DNA of 64,000 bases from Burhinus oedicnemus (lineage: Eukaryota > Chordata > Aves > Charadriiformes > Burhinidae), in contig VFFE01007779.1 in assembly GCA_008921705.1 (NCBI GenBank), positions 233,862 through 297,861 of the forward strand, read 5' to 3'. Positions within the stretch are counted from its first letter, which is position 1; each line of letters begins with the position of its first letter. The notes under the pieces were generated by a model. The model saw only the letters and a program-made list of their open reading frames with translations. It was not told the origin of the DNA and did no database searches. Shown here piece by piece: positions 1 to 13,900 of the stretch. Both the position numbers and the translations under genes were made by a program.

Positions 1-10
1 CTTCACAAAT

Positions 11-12
<2 letters not shown>

Positions 13-44
<32 letters not shown>
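13..44. repeat. Poly(T) run of 32
   Basis: An uninterrupted run of T. It may be the A-tail of a minus-strand retroposed sequence or a simple mononucleotide tract. No retrogene body is recognisable beside it. Confidence 0.9.
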
Positions 45-48
<4 letters not shown>

Positions 49-420
49 TGAGACTCGTTGTAAAAGTGAGCTATTACTACTGTTGCAGCACTGGTTGTAA
101 GTTACCCTTTTCTCTGCTTTACTGGAAGCCCAGAAAAAGAAAAAAAAAATCACACAAACTCAGGTATAAATAAGTGACAACTTTGGAGATATTTTTAGAA
201 CAGATCAGCTGCCATGGTTTTGTATCAGTTCACTCCCTGTGTTTATCGATTGACTCCATAGGTTTTCACATCATTAGTAAGCTGAAATTAATGTTTATGG
301 ATGGGCATAGATTAAGTAAAAAGAAACACTAGAACCAAATGTAAATTAGACTTTGTAGAATTTGTCTGGCTTAAGCTGATCATTATTTCTGGTATTACAG
401 TTAGATGGAGAGCTAGTTAC

Positions 421-830
421 ATTCTGATCACAGAATCACAGGGGCTGGAAGGAACCTCTGGAAATCATCTAGTCCAACCCCCCTGACAGAGCAGGGACAC
501 CTAGAGCAGGTTGCACAGGACGGCGTCCAGGTGGGTTTTGAATGTCTTCAGAGTCAGAGACTCCACCGCCTCTCTGGGCAGCCTGTTCTAGTGCTCTGCC
601 ACCCTCAAAGGAAAGAAGTTCCTCCTCATGTTTAGATGGAACTTCCTACATTCAAGTTTGTGCCCATTACCTCTTGTCCTATCACTGGGCACCACTGAAA
701 AAAGACTGGTGCCATCCTCCCGGCACCCTCCCTTTAAGTATTTATAAGCATTGATGAGATCGCCCCTCAGCCTTCTCTTCTCCAGACTAAAAAGACCCAA
801 GTCCCTCAGCCTTTCCTCATAAGAAAGATG
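421..830 (-). mobile_element. CR1 LINE, 5'-truncated 3' end
   Basis: The plus strand reads as the reverse complement of an avian CR1 3' end: an octamer-like end (cagaatcacag) followed by a ggctggaaggaacct segment and tagtccaaccc. On the minus strand the frame at 851-588 encodes the end of the CR1 ORF2 protein, including [33 protein letters not shown] and [12 protein letters not shown] motifs. The copy is 5'-truncated, as most CR1 copies are, and is dead. Confidence 0.95.
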
Positions 831-1487
831 ATATGTCATTATAAGCAACAAAAGCAGGCTTCAAACTAAGAATCTTACATAGAGCAATCAAACTGGAGAA
901 AAAAAATTACAGATCATTCATAATCATCCATTCAAGCCAATAAGAGAAGCAAACACCGAGATACCCTCTTTTAGGGTATTAGCCTTCCCGTTCAAGAGTA
1001 GGAGTAGATTCTCTTTTCACCAGATTAAAGGGGATGAGCATTTTCTGCCTACAGATAAGAATTCTTATTTATCAGATATTTGGTTAAAACAGTCCTTCCT
1101 ACCTGTAGTCTACTTGGCAAATATTAATGCAAAGACCATGAAACATTCAAATAAATCAGAAAGAACCAAGTATTTTAAAAAAAAAAAAATACACCAGCAA
1201 TTATATCCTTGAAAATCAGTTAAGAAATTTTTGGGGTTTATTCTCTCTCAAAAAAGAAAAGCAGTTAACAAAGAAGTCTTCTCCTGTATCCAGGTTTGCT
1301 TGAGGTTTTGGGGTTGTTATGTTCACTCTCTGGAGCTTTCTTTAAAGACTGAACTGCTGGGAACATACCTAAGTCAATTCACCTACCCTCTCACGGCAAG
1401 GAGATGTAATGCTTTTGTCATCTCTATCAGTTCAGCTGTTGGACTCACAACTGGGTGATGGCAGGACCTCCGAACTCAGAGCACATA

Positions 1488-1539
1488 GCAATTCACCAGC
1501 AGTCTCATGGCTTGCAATTCACCGGCAGTCTCATGGCTT
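1488..1539. repeat. 26-bp tandem duplication, two copies
   Basis: Units 1488-1513 and 1514-1539 are adjacent, both 26 bp long, and differ only by A versus G at the tenth/eleventh base. This is a recent-looking local duplication with no other copies seen nearby. Confidence 0.95.
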
Positions 1540-4500
1540 CACTTCTGCCAGCCCATAGAGGAATTTCAACTTGCCATTGCCGCTAAACCCCAGGGCTCTG
1601 CAGGACCACCTGTGCTAGTGCAGAGCCTAGGAACACCTAGGAAAAACGCCCTCAAATACGTTGATAGAGGTAGAATATTTCTGTTGAAAATTCATTTCGC
1701 CTCATTTTCAGTTGTTGAGGTTGTTTTCTTTCTATTTTTTTTTTACAAAAGAAAAGAATGGTGGTGTGCTAAAGCTAATGGGTAAAAGTGTTCTCAGATA
1801 AGCACTCCAGTACATCGCACATCATGGAAGAACAGGAGCACAACAGTACCATTGCAAGCGATGCAGAATAAAATCAGGTGATGGAGCAAAAAGCAGATCA
1901 TAGTTACAATTAGCAGAATCCCGAACTAGAGATCTTACAACACCCAATAGCCTATAGCTGGATCAAACGCAAAATGAAACCGTCTTGGTGTATAGGGGAA
2001 TAGCCAAATTCGAGATCGACCTACAGCACTCTATGATTGTGCTGCATCAACATGTTAATCTCATAAATCATGACAGAGAACTATAGGTAAAGTCAGAGTG
2101 CATGGTGACTGCTGTCAACTTAACTTCCTTCCACTTTCTAGCAGAAGCGAAAAGGAAATTTATTTCACTTGAATAAAAAGGGCGTTTGATACTTAGCATA
2201 AGCATATAATTATTCCTCACATTTAAGAAGTCAAGCAATTTGACAAGGGAAAGGTGGGAAAACCCATACCAAATTGTTCTACAGCATTTTTGTGGGAAAA
2301 TATTTTCTCGATCATTTTACTAGAATACAAAGGAAGGGAAAGGTATGGATATTTTTCAGTTGTATTAAGAGCTTAATTAAATGGTTATCTGAGAAAAAGC
2401 TGTTTTACTATATGTAAACTGTAGATATGCAGTAGGCACCCTGAAAGACTTCTCTAAATGTAGAATGTACATCTCTAACATAGAAATAGAACTGTTACCA
2501 CACACAAATTCATTGCAGTACATTAAAGTAGAAATTATGAGGATCATATAGGACAGGAAAGGGTGAATAAGGTGGATAGAAGAACTATCTCATGCTACAT
2601 TTAGTTTTCCAGTAATATAAAGTCCATTATATACCTGATATCAGTGGTATAAGTGAGTAGGTCTAAATTATGTCACAGTTGGAAGGTATCTCCTGAATTT
2701 GGACTTGGGAACTGAAAGCTCTCCACAGCCTTCTGACAGCAAGAAACTTACCCACTGGATAAACGCCTCTTTTCCAGACACTCTAGATTGGTCAGAATTT
2801 GGTCTTAACATTCAAGGTCTGGAAATCAAACTGGACTATTTTTCAGAGATGCAAAGAATTTATATATCCCCCCCCAAGACCAATGATAACAAAGGGGTTT
2901 AGCTGGCATCCGTAAAAATAACATACTTCTCTAGTCTAGATGTGGGTGTAGAACTCAGACTTGAACAACTAAAGTGAAATTTTGGTTTAACGGAGACATG
3001 ATTTTATCCCTAGGTTTGTTTTGTTTTCATTTTCATCAAAATTTTTATGAAGCCATTTAACTGAGTGAAATTAGTGATGTTGTTATGTAGCATAACTGAG
3101 TGGATGTGATAATGAATCCAGGAAGTTATTTTACCAATATCTCTTAACCGTCAGCTGCAACAAGGACGGACATAGCAGATCACAACAGGTAAACAAGATT
3201 ATGTGTGTGAAATAAACCTGTTGTATAGCATTATGGAATATTTCCAGCTCAACCAGCTGGAAGTATACACATAAACTATTTGATATGTGGGTAGTAATAT
3301 TCAGGAAGTCTGCAACTACGGACAAAATTGTTTCTAAAGGAGGAACTGAAGTAATATGTTTTAAAGCACTCATCACACTCTAAGGACAGTCAACAGTTTG
3401 TACTAATTTTAAAAATACAAATGACATTCTGCATTGTACAAGAATCTTGATGGGAGGCAAAGATGTGACCTTCCGCATAACATCCTTTTTGAAAACATAA
3501 CTGCTTCCACAGACATGGTGTGAAGTGCTGCTTGTCACGATCTTGGTTTCAACACCATACCATAAATTCCCAGTGTCCCATTAGGGACACTCACTCCATT
3601 TTCTTTTAACCAGAATAAAGCAGTTATGACATTAAATCCCTTCATGCTTAAAATGAAAATAAACAAACACAAAATATCCTTCACCTCTTTTTTTTTTTCC
3701 TGTCTGGCAAGTACTGCTAAGCCACATGGCTCTACACATGAACTGGTGTCAACAGGCTGCTCTGAAGCTGAAGTTCTGGATGTCACACTAGACAAAGTGA
3801 TCCACGATGTGTATTAGAGACATATTGAAGAATCTATCCTACTTCCCTTCCCTTAATTACTGACACGCTGGAATTGATAGCTTTATAAACCATTTTAATG
3901 TACTTTCTTAAAATGTAATAAGCAGCAATACAAAGCCTTCAAACATATTTTTAATGTTGTAAATTGTGGAACTGCAGTCGCATCTTTCCCTTTAAAAGAG
4001 TCCTTGGTATGCCCAAACTCCACAAAGAATAAGGCATCAAATTTAGAAGAACAGCTGAAAATGTCTTGTCTGATTTACTGAAGCGATCACTGAAATCCAT
4101 CAGCATTCCTGAGAACACTGTCTTATAATTTAAAAAGCCCTGCAGCAGCACTAACAAAACACCTCTTGGGTATCCCTTCTCCACAGAGCTATACGGCAGC
4201 CTGCACAGAAATCCAGCTCTCACAGCAAGCCAGTCATGGGCAGCTGTTCCTCCATATTCCCAATGTAATAACAGCCCACAGAAATCAAAAAGAAAACTGA
4301 TATGGGGACTCTATTTGGAGGAAACAAAACCAAAAAAACCCACAAAAGAAACAAAACCCCACCTCTCCATCCCTCACTAAACTACACCTAGAATTAAGAA
4401 AGAAGAAACAAAAAGAAGTTCAAACCTACAAGAAGGTGACTGAACAAACCCCTGAGCATGCCTACACTACAAAGCAGACATTACCTACACTGGGTTCCTC

Positions 4501-7500
4501 CAACAGCTCCTGCTGTGGTCCACAGTCACCTATGCTGGGAAAACCTGGAAGCAGCCTCACACCCTTCTGGGCACCCACCCAGCTGAGGGGTGAGGGAGGT
4601 TCCAGCTGTGAGATATACACTCTGTTGGGTGTACATGCAACTGCCTTGCCCTGATCACTTCATATGGGATTATAAAATTCCAGCTTCTAAACAATGCATG
4701 AAACTCCTCTGATTGGCATATTTTAGATGCCTTTGAAACAGCCTGTGAATTTGTAGTACTCAGGGTCAGAAAAACAGCTCTAGAAGAATACATTTTCTAA
4801 TTGCAGTCAATAGAAATTAGCTATTTTACAAAGAGAAATACCAAAATAATATCCCATTACACTGATATGCGGTAACATAATATTTCAGATTTTTCAGACA
4901 ATACTTCCCGCTCTGCCCAAATTAATATAAGCACATGCAGAAAATTAACTGGCTGTCTAGGTGCGTTGCGGAACAGAGCGAGAGTGGCACTACGCACTGC
5001 AAACACAGATATTGTGTTTCATCTCTTGAGAGACAATAATGTGATTCTTGGGCTTTCATGACAGTTTACGAAGTCTGCCGAAGAACTGTGAGTCTGGGAA
5101 GAGGGATACGGTAATTTTATTACATTAAACTAATAGGAGTAATAACACAATTTCCAGTATTTTTACAAAGATTTCAGTTTCATACTACAGTATAGAGCAC
5201 AATGGGTAATACTGCAGCTCTATTAGGATTTATAGAAGCATATTAATAACTGCTACCCAAAACAGTAGGCTTAAATCCTGTACCCAATTCAACATCTACA
5301 CTATCTTCCTAATGGAATCATGAATTTTCTTTCAGACAGTAAGAGCTCTGATCTATCTTCAAACTTTAAAAATCCATTACTGCTCCCCAGCGATAAATTG
5401 GTAATTGAAACAGTTGGGTTGGCGCACAAATAACACTCTGATGTTAGATAGCCTCCCAGCTCTCAAAAACATGGAAGCCTTTAAGCTTCAGCACTTTAAC
5501 ATGCTCTCTGGAGAGGCGATATAGGAAATCACCAGGAAAAAATCCTGGTACTGGCTTCAATTGCACCTCAGCAGAACTCTTTCAAGCTCCACAGTATGGA
5601 AATTGCTTGTGCCTGGTGCTGCCATGGCAGCCCCTCGGGGGTCGGGGGCATGTTATTAGGTTTAATTTGCCCATGTAGAAAAACTAGTTCTGCAGCTGCT
5701 ACTATAATTTCAACTTACAGTATCAGACTTTCAGCTTTTGCATTTTAACACTGTTTGCCTGGATTCAGAAAGAACAAGGAAGAGTGAAAATCGCTATTTT
5801 ATTATGCCTGTCAGTGAAATTGGAAAAAAAAAAAGGGGGGGAGGTGGAGGGGGAGCATTTGCGGCATTCATTTCACTTTCATTCCAATAAATGTAAACCA
5901 CTCCTAATCTTGAGATGTTAAGATACACTAGTTAAATACATGTGCCTAAATAATTTCAGTGTTCAGCAATACAAAACAACCAATACTTCAAACCTGTATT
6001 ATCTTCTTTTATTAATTGTTGTATAGTGTGTATTAGTATTAAATTACTGTTAAGTCTCTGCATACTTACACTTGCTCGTATTTCTAAAGAAATAGAAGTA
6101 GCTCGCCTTGGTTTTGGAATTTAATAATATAAGATACTTAGCAAATTTATCTTCAGCTGTGTCTGTAAAAACATGCTGCTTCTCTGAGCCTCTCCATGCA
6201 TCTCTTCTCCCCAACTGTAATATATGTTACACTGCCCTCTCATGGATACTAAACACCTCACAGGAGACAGGGTGACCCTGCCAAACCTATGTGTGCGATC
6301 ACATAATTTCATCCGAGACGTAACAGGTTAGTTAAAAAACCACCACACAATGGAAGATTTCATAAAAGCAGCTGACTGCTAACTGACATCATTCATCACC
6401 CGAAGCGTTCAACTTTGCATCCCCAGTCATTTCTGACCCCACAGAATTTTAGGTAAAGGCAGTGTTTGAAAACTGTTCTGAGGTAGTGATCCATGGCCAA
6501 ATCTTCCCTTTAGATATTTCAGTATCAAATTCACCACTACAACCTTCTCAAGCTATTCTACCCTCTTCCAGGAGTGTCAAATCAAGTCCCAGCTATTCCA
6601 CAGTCTCCTTCATTTCATACTCAGGGGTAGTGCAATACAACACAGCACATCCAGGCGGTGGTTTTTGCTGGGAGACGCTTCAGAACTCTTCCAACGAGAA
6701 GTTATATAGCTACAATTACTTTGGAGAAATAAAGAAATTGGTCTTTTTAAAATTCAGCTTGTCAAAGTATTAAAAGGACTAGCAAACCCAATAGGAAGAC
6801 AGCTTATACTTATGAAAACCGTGCAAACAGTTATGACGGACAAGCAACATATCCAGTTGCATAAACACTATTTTATCCAGAGAAGAAAATCTATTAAGTA
6901 GAATTTTTTAGATCTGTGTATGAGAAAAAATAACCAATAATCTACAAATGACCAAACACAGCCAAAATATTTGTGTAAAGGGCTATTGCCTTTAAATAAA
7001 ATTTAAGGTTTAATAATAAATCCAGAGCACAACAAATCTATACCTGTATAAAAGATTGTAAACTTGAAGTAGAAGACAAACACTGGTTTGGCCCCTTCCC
7101 AAGGCTGCATACATTGTACCTGTCATGAACCACCAGGATAGCGACAAAATGGTATCACCTTTTATAAACATCAAATAAAAGTGTTTAACTGCACTTTTGG
7201 CTCTAATGCAATAACAGTTTTGTTAAGAGTTTGGAATAAGACCATAGGAGTTTGGGAGTACTCAGTTTCTACAAAAAATTAAATTTAGTTACAAAAAGTT
7301 TAAAAGTACTGAAGCATTTAACAAAACAAAGGGAAAGCAGTAATGTAATTATACACTGAAAATCAAAGAAAATGCTTTATGAACCAACTATTACAGATCT
7401 TGAGCAAAGTAATAAACCCTCAATAGAAGTACAAATGATAAAGCACTTTTCTGTAATTCATAATTATTCCTGTAATCTGTATTATTATAAAAACATGAAC

Positions 7501-7933
7501 AATTGGGTGGCACTGCAGGTGGAAAAAAGTGATCTGCTGCTCAATTACAAGTCAATTATCTGAATCATATTTTCAATGCAGAATATTTAAAGCAACCCTT
7601 ATTATATGCAGAATTGGAAATATTTTAAAAACTCCATTTTGTTTTGTTTTTTAAATTAACAGTTTCTGACATGATAACAGAAATTGATCTAATTACTCCA
7701 CCTGTTAAAGACAGAACATTTGTGATTGTACTGACTAAATTTAAGCCATTTGAGCAGGCTGTGAAATGACAAACAGCTGCAAAGGTAGAGGATATTTTGA
7801 TCATAATTTAGACTCCTGTTGGCGTGTAACACATACAAATTCAGGTACAGTTATTCAATGCGCTAATTTCCATGTTCTGTTTTGGCATATTATACAGTTA
7901 GAGCAACACATATATAACAGATGTATTCCATTT

Positions 7934-7964
7934 ATATATATGTATAGATGTGTGTGTGTGCCCG
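7934..7964. repeat. Short TA/TG microsatellite
   Basis: A tatatata stretch runs into gtgtgtgtg with interruptions. It is an ordinary dinucleotide repeat with no gene nearby. Confidence 0.8.
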
Positions 7965-10900
7965 CATATAAAGTGTGAAATATTGCAACATTTAGCAAAA
8001 TTTATCAAAAACAGGAATACAATATTAACAGTTTGGAACAAAAGGTCAATTGTTGTCATTCCTAGAATCAGTTAAAAACAGGGCAGGTAAATCTCATCTC
8101 TAAACCTGTTTTCTCACAGACAAAGAGCTCTTGATGTTACATTTGCTTTCAAGATATATTCTGCAAATTCATCAGAGATAGGGAAATTGAACTATGTCTT
8201 TCTAATAAAGAGTTCATATTAAAAAGTGTGCTGTGTAACAATTTGAAGTATTACTATACTAAGGAAAAGAATTTTAATGCTAGTAAAGGATTTCTTGTCT
8301 CAAACTTGTGGTGGGGAAAATACAACTAATGCTCAGGCATGACTATTATTTGAAATATTCCTATGCACTGATTCTGTTTCCTCATTCAAACGCAAAAAGC
8401 CTCCAGCAGGCAGTTAAATATAAAATAAGTAAAAGGTAGCGAAGAAGTTAAAATGAAGACTTTCATTTAATTCTATATTCAGGACTCAAAACCAGACTCA
8501 TTAACTGCAATTACAAGATCCCTTTCCACTTTGCTTGAAAATGAATTATTCTTGGAAACAGGCTCAGAGAATGTGGCAAAAGTTCACATAGGACAAATAA
8601 ACCTTTTTAGTCTAGTGAAAAGTACACTAAGGGTAGCTAGGTTTAGTAGAAATATTTCTAATTCATTGAAAAAATGATAAGACAGTTCTCTGCCATACAT
8701 ATGCTTCCAAGACAAAACACACTAGGCAAAGATTTCCTGTTCATATATCAAAAGTTTATACGAAATTATGTAAAGCACTGCAGGTTAAACTAATTTCTAC
8801 ATACATAAAAACTCAGTACCTATCTGAGCTTTCAGTCATTTGATCTGAGGATCTTTAATTTGCTCTTCAAAAATAATTCAAGGAAGTCCCAATAAATTGA
8901 AAGAGGAATCCTATCAGATTTGAAAGATTGCGGATTATGGGGAAACAGCTAGAAAGTTATGAAAGGGAAAGAGTAAAGAACTTATTAGCCCAAATAGGTA
9001 TGAATTCTGCTCTTTACGAATCTGCCATTTAAAGTATTTACTCAGAAGCAGTACTTAACAGAGAGATCAGATTTCTAGTGCTGGACAACAGATTGCAACC
9101 TGCGGCAGATATTGGAGCTCAGCTGGTTCTCCGTAAGACTCTAGTTCCTAAGGAAAACATTTCCCACAAACAGACAGGAAACCGCATCAGACATCAAATG
9201 TCTTGTGACACGCGGGTTCAATGTGTGGGAACAGAGTAGTGAAGTTATTACTCAGTCTTGCACCTGCATTTAATTAAATCTGGAGATGAAGCTAAAAAGA
9301 ATGGTAACATTTATGGCAAATGCTGGTCAAGCTGCACTTACTAAGTGTAAAACTTAGTTGAGAAACAGAAATGGACCTTTATTCTAGCTCACAAAAAATT
9401 ATATCCAGTAGACTCATCAGGAGACTGCAAACAATTTGTACAACTCTCCAGATTTAATACATATTCCCTTAATGTCTCCTGAAGTTACTTCAAAACTGAA
9501 TTTCACAGAAAAACATAATCCCCCCCAAATTAACACCTTCATCACCTATCGGAAGCACTCAAGGTAAACATTAAGCTATGGCATAAAGAATAACTTTGAA
9601 AACACCTTCAAGTGCATAGAGCAAGTGATACTCCAGCAAAACCTTTCGAGCGTTCCATGGAAAGAAAGTATCAAGTGACTTCTCGTAAACCATGACCTAG
9701 CTTTCACATGTTCTTCATATCGAAAATGTTCTGAAAAACAAACCAGGCAAGCCAGTTCGGCAGGGAGTTCCTCTTACCTTTCAAAAATCAGACTCGAGCT
9801 CAATTCTTTAGCCTGCTCCCTTTTCTGTAATGTATCTTATACGGATTGCTGTGGTAGGTGAAGAAACATTCTGGAAATGTGTGCTGATAACTAGGTTAAA
9901 TTCCCCGATTAAGGAACTTTTGCTGGTTTTGGGGGGTGGTTTTGTTTTTGTTTTTTAAACTAAGTGCTGCGTCTGGGAATTTTAACATTCAGATTCTACA
10001 CACAAAAAAGCAGTTCTTGAATGCTTAGTTTTGAGAACGTAGATCCCAAATGTATTAACAGGGATATCACAGCATAGCAAAAACATAAATTTAGCCTACA
10101 TTTCAGAAAAGCCTTTTCTTAAAACAATGATAAAAGAATATTAACAACAGGTTATAGGCATATGCTGCCAGAAGATTAAAGTCTGACTACAGAGAGAGAA
10201 ATTGTCATATGTGTCTCTGCATCCATTTCCACAACCCTTAGGGCAGCTGTCACACAAAAGCCACTGCTAGTGAACAAAATAAAACACTTCACCAACTGCA
10301 TTATTTAGTCATCCTTGAAATTTGGTGAGGCAAGTAATAACGTCCTATTCAAAAAAAAAAATTCCAAGTGAAACAACGCAGAGCAGTTCTTTGCGGAACA
10401 GTGTAAAAATGCGTGGGACTCCCATGGACCCATGCACTCAGAACTGCTGGTAGAGATTGCTGGTGACATGAGAAGATGGCAGTCTCTGCCAGGGAAGGTT
10501 ATTAGATTCCTTTGTAATCAGGAGTAATGCTGGCCAGAAAGTATCAGCATATGGGTCATCAAAGGTTGTCTTTGGAGGGGCTTAGCTTTTTAGCTACATA
10601 AAGCCAAAGCTAGCCAAGACAGCATTTTCAAGCTGTTATCTTTTACTCCAGAAATACATCTCCTCTTCTACACTTAGACTGCTGCTGTAAGTATTGGAGA
10701 AAAATAATTCTTTTTTTTTGTTTATTTATGTTAGTAAACAGATATCAATTACTTAAACACATTTAAATTCAAATAACAACACTTCAATGTTCTTCCCTTA
10801 TGTATGTTCTGCACAAAAAATCTGGGCTTATTCTCTCTTGTTTTGTCCTACAGTAGTTGGTTTTAGATGACATGGAAACAGATGACTTTATCCTCAAAGT

Positions 10901-13900
10901 GGCACAGTGCTAAATTTCAGACTGTCAAGCTTCTTTTGATCCTTTCAAATGACAGGACTAGAAAAGAGAACTGTTAAGCACTTCACCTGTCCAAAAAAAA
11001 AAAAAAGCTAGACTTGTATTTCATTTTAATGTAGTTTGGCTGTTACTTTAATATAATACATGTGTAAATCCCCAAGAAATTCAGGTCAGGCTAGAAGAAG
11101 CACTACAAGTTAGCATCTAATAAAAGCAATGCTATAAAGTCACATTTAGAAAAACAATCAAGGTTTGCTTCAGTGGTGGTGTTCACCAGCTGTAGCTATG
11201 ATTATTATGGTAAGAAAAGTGGCAACATCTGACGGCACATTGAACAAGGTAACCTGCCACAACAGCTGTGTGGTTTTCAGAGAGATACAAGCCCTCCTAT
11301 GGTGAAAACAGATAATATGGCTTCAAAGGAAGGACTTGCATTCTTTTGCCTTTTGACTAGTATTAAAAAATAAAACTAAGTACTAAATCCAGAAGCTTTA
11401 TTACCAATGGCAATGGAAAAGCAGCCAGGGCAGTTTCCTCAGCTGTGCATCAGAGTCATGGCTGCGTCCTACAAAACTTGGCTGTAAAACACAGTGTTCT
11501 CTTCCTCCCCAAACTCTGCAGTGCTGCCATTTAAACCAGTTCCTTACCAGAATATACAGCCCAGAGTATTCATTTTGGAAATCACTGACCTATCACAGAA
11601 ATGTCCTATTTGTTTGGGGTTTTGGTTGGTTGGTTTGTTTTCTTTGGATTTGTACACCTACATCACTAAGATTGACCTAAAATTAATCTTACCCAGTGAG
11701 TGTGCTGAAGGTAGCAGAAGAAAACTCCAGGTGTCAAGATAATATAGAAGTCTATAACAGGAAACGATCCCAGAAATACATACGTTTTTAAAGAACACAC
11801 ACTTGGTGGTGCATTCTGCTCTCCAAACAGGATTTCCATTAAAGGCATCATATACTAAAAAGAGAGTTTATCTCCAAATATGAGGTTTACCTTAGATTGC
11901 AGGCTAGAAGATGCACAGAGCTACACTAAACACATACTTGTAAAGCCTATTCAGAAAATGATCTTGCCACATTTCTTGCCTTTCCAGGGCAACACTTTAG
12001 AAAGCAGTGAACTCTTTATAAATTCCTGAATGCCAAAAGAAAAAACACTATGAACATCAGATAATCTATAAATAACAGTCTGGCCAAGTGGTGAGACGCA
12101 AAGGAAGAAGGATCAATAACCCTATTGACAGCCCTGCCAAACCTCCTTACAGGGCTGAGAAAAGTCAGGATTCACTTTATTTCCTATTACTAAATGCTTC
12201 ACTCGCCATCAGTTTGAACTGCTGACACCAAGAGCTAATTTTCATAATCATCACCAAACGATGAAGTTTTTTAATTGAAACTTTTGTATTATTCCTTACT
12301 ACAGCATAAACAGAAAATACATTGATTAAACTATCTAAAAATATAACCTGTTAAAAGACAACACAAAACATCTTTGTCACTTGCTTGTAATAGTAACCAA
12401 GCACTTTTACATCTACTAGAGCATGGGAATCCTGTTTCAGTCAAACAACAGGAACAGGACTTGTGGAAACAAAGTAGCTGCTGAAAAGATTTTAACTTCC
12501 AGAGTCTTTTCCTTTCCTTGTGTCCTGTGCTCTGAAGACTACAACAAAACCTATTTTTTCTTCTTATGGACTCCTACCTCAGGTTAAAAGCTTACTGACA
12601 CCACTGTACCACAAATGTCTGGAAAATCAGTAATTTGAAAGAAAAGTACAAAAAAAATCATGGTAGAATGTAAAAAGGGCAAATATATTCTATTGCTCCA
12701 AACATAAGTAGCATCAAGTAGCATCTTTACTTGCAGTTAACCGTTTTCAAAGAGGTCACTGATTTTTCCTGCATACCCCAAGCTTTAACAACATTAATTG
12801 AAGGTATTTCCTGGCAAACAGAAGAGGAATTCATGTCAGGCAAAATAGTTCCTTTTCTTTTTCAACGATATATAATCTGCAGCAATAATCTCTAATCACT
12901 AAAAGCTAAATATGTTTTAAGTTTGTATAATCTTTTATCTAATTAGAAAGCTTTTCTACTACCTAGATATAAAAATCACATATCAAGCAGTAATCAAGGA
13001 GTAAGCACAGTATATGACTTGTGAAGGAAGAGTCATTAAAATACAACAATACTTTTAAATCTTTCAGTAAATATAGGCTGAGTACAACTTTCACAGTAAA
13101 TAATTTCTTTGATTTTCCAGAAGACCACACTTACTTATAAAGTAAAACAATGGAGCTTTATAGTAACACTTAAACTTCTGATAAGCTATTGCCAGAAACA
13201 CCAGTAAAATAAACTGTGTTGATTTTAAATTACTGACATGAAATGTATACTAAGTACTTTCCTTTTAAGTTCAAATACCTCAATGGACATTTGGAAAGGA
13301 CTTCCTTAAAATTTTATGATTGACATATTCTGATAGACAAATATTACCTAAAACAAACAGAAAAGGAAATGGCACTGTAAAATTAGATACAAAGGAAGTA
13401 AATCAAAAAGTGTTTTGCTCAAACAGCTGTTACCAAATGCTTGTGGAAATACACACACTGAAGAATGATATTAATAGTAGCTGCAGATGGTTTTTAAATC
13501 CATCCATCCATTACAGTTAAATGAGCTATGCAGAAGTGACGATATGAACAAACAACTAAAAGACACTGACAGTCACAGAAGCCTACGTGGAACATCAGAA
13601 GGTCCTGAGAGTGCAAAGTTCTGCTCTGATGGAAGTGAAGGAACCGCAGCTCATTGGCATGAGCCTGAGTAGTTGACCATAATTTCTTGGCATGCACGCT
13701 TCAGTGTCTGACGAGTTCAACTATATTTCAGAGGAGTAAAATAATTTATGAATTTGGCTGGTACTGAAAACTTGTGTACCTTCCGGTTCATAACCCGATC
13801 TTTATATCTTATAAATTAAGCACTATGAGAAATGGTGTAGCTGCAAATTTCCATCCTTGCTCTCTGTGAAGCTACTTGTTATTTTATGTTATTATGCTTA

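Noticed and set aside
542..754. Plus-strand frame of 70 codons
   Set aside because: It is the antisense of the CR1 ORF2 tail on the minus strand.
5833..5852. G-rich tract considered as a quadruplex
   Set aside because: It has only three usable runs of three or more G within a short span, so it misses the strict pattern.
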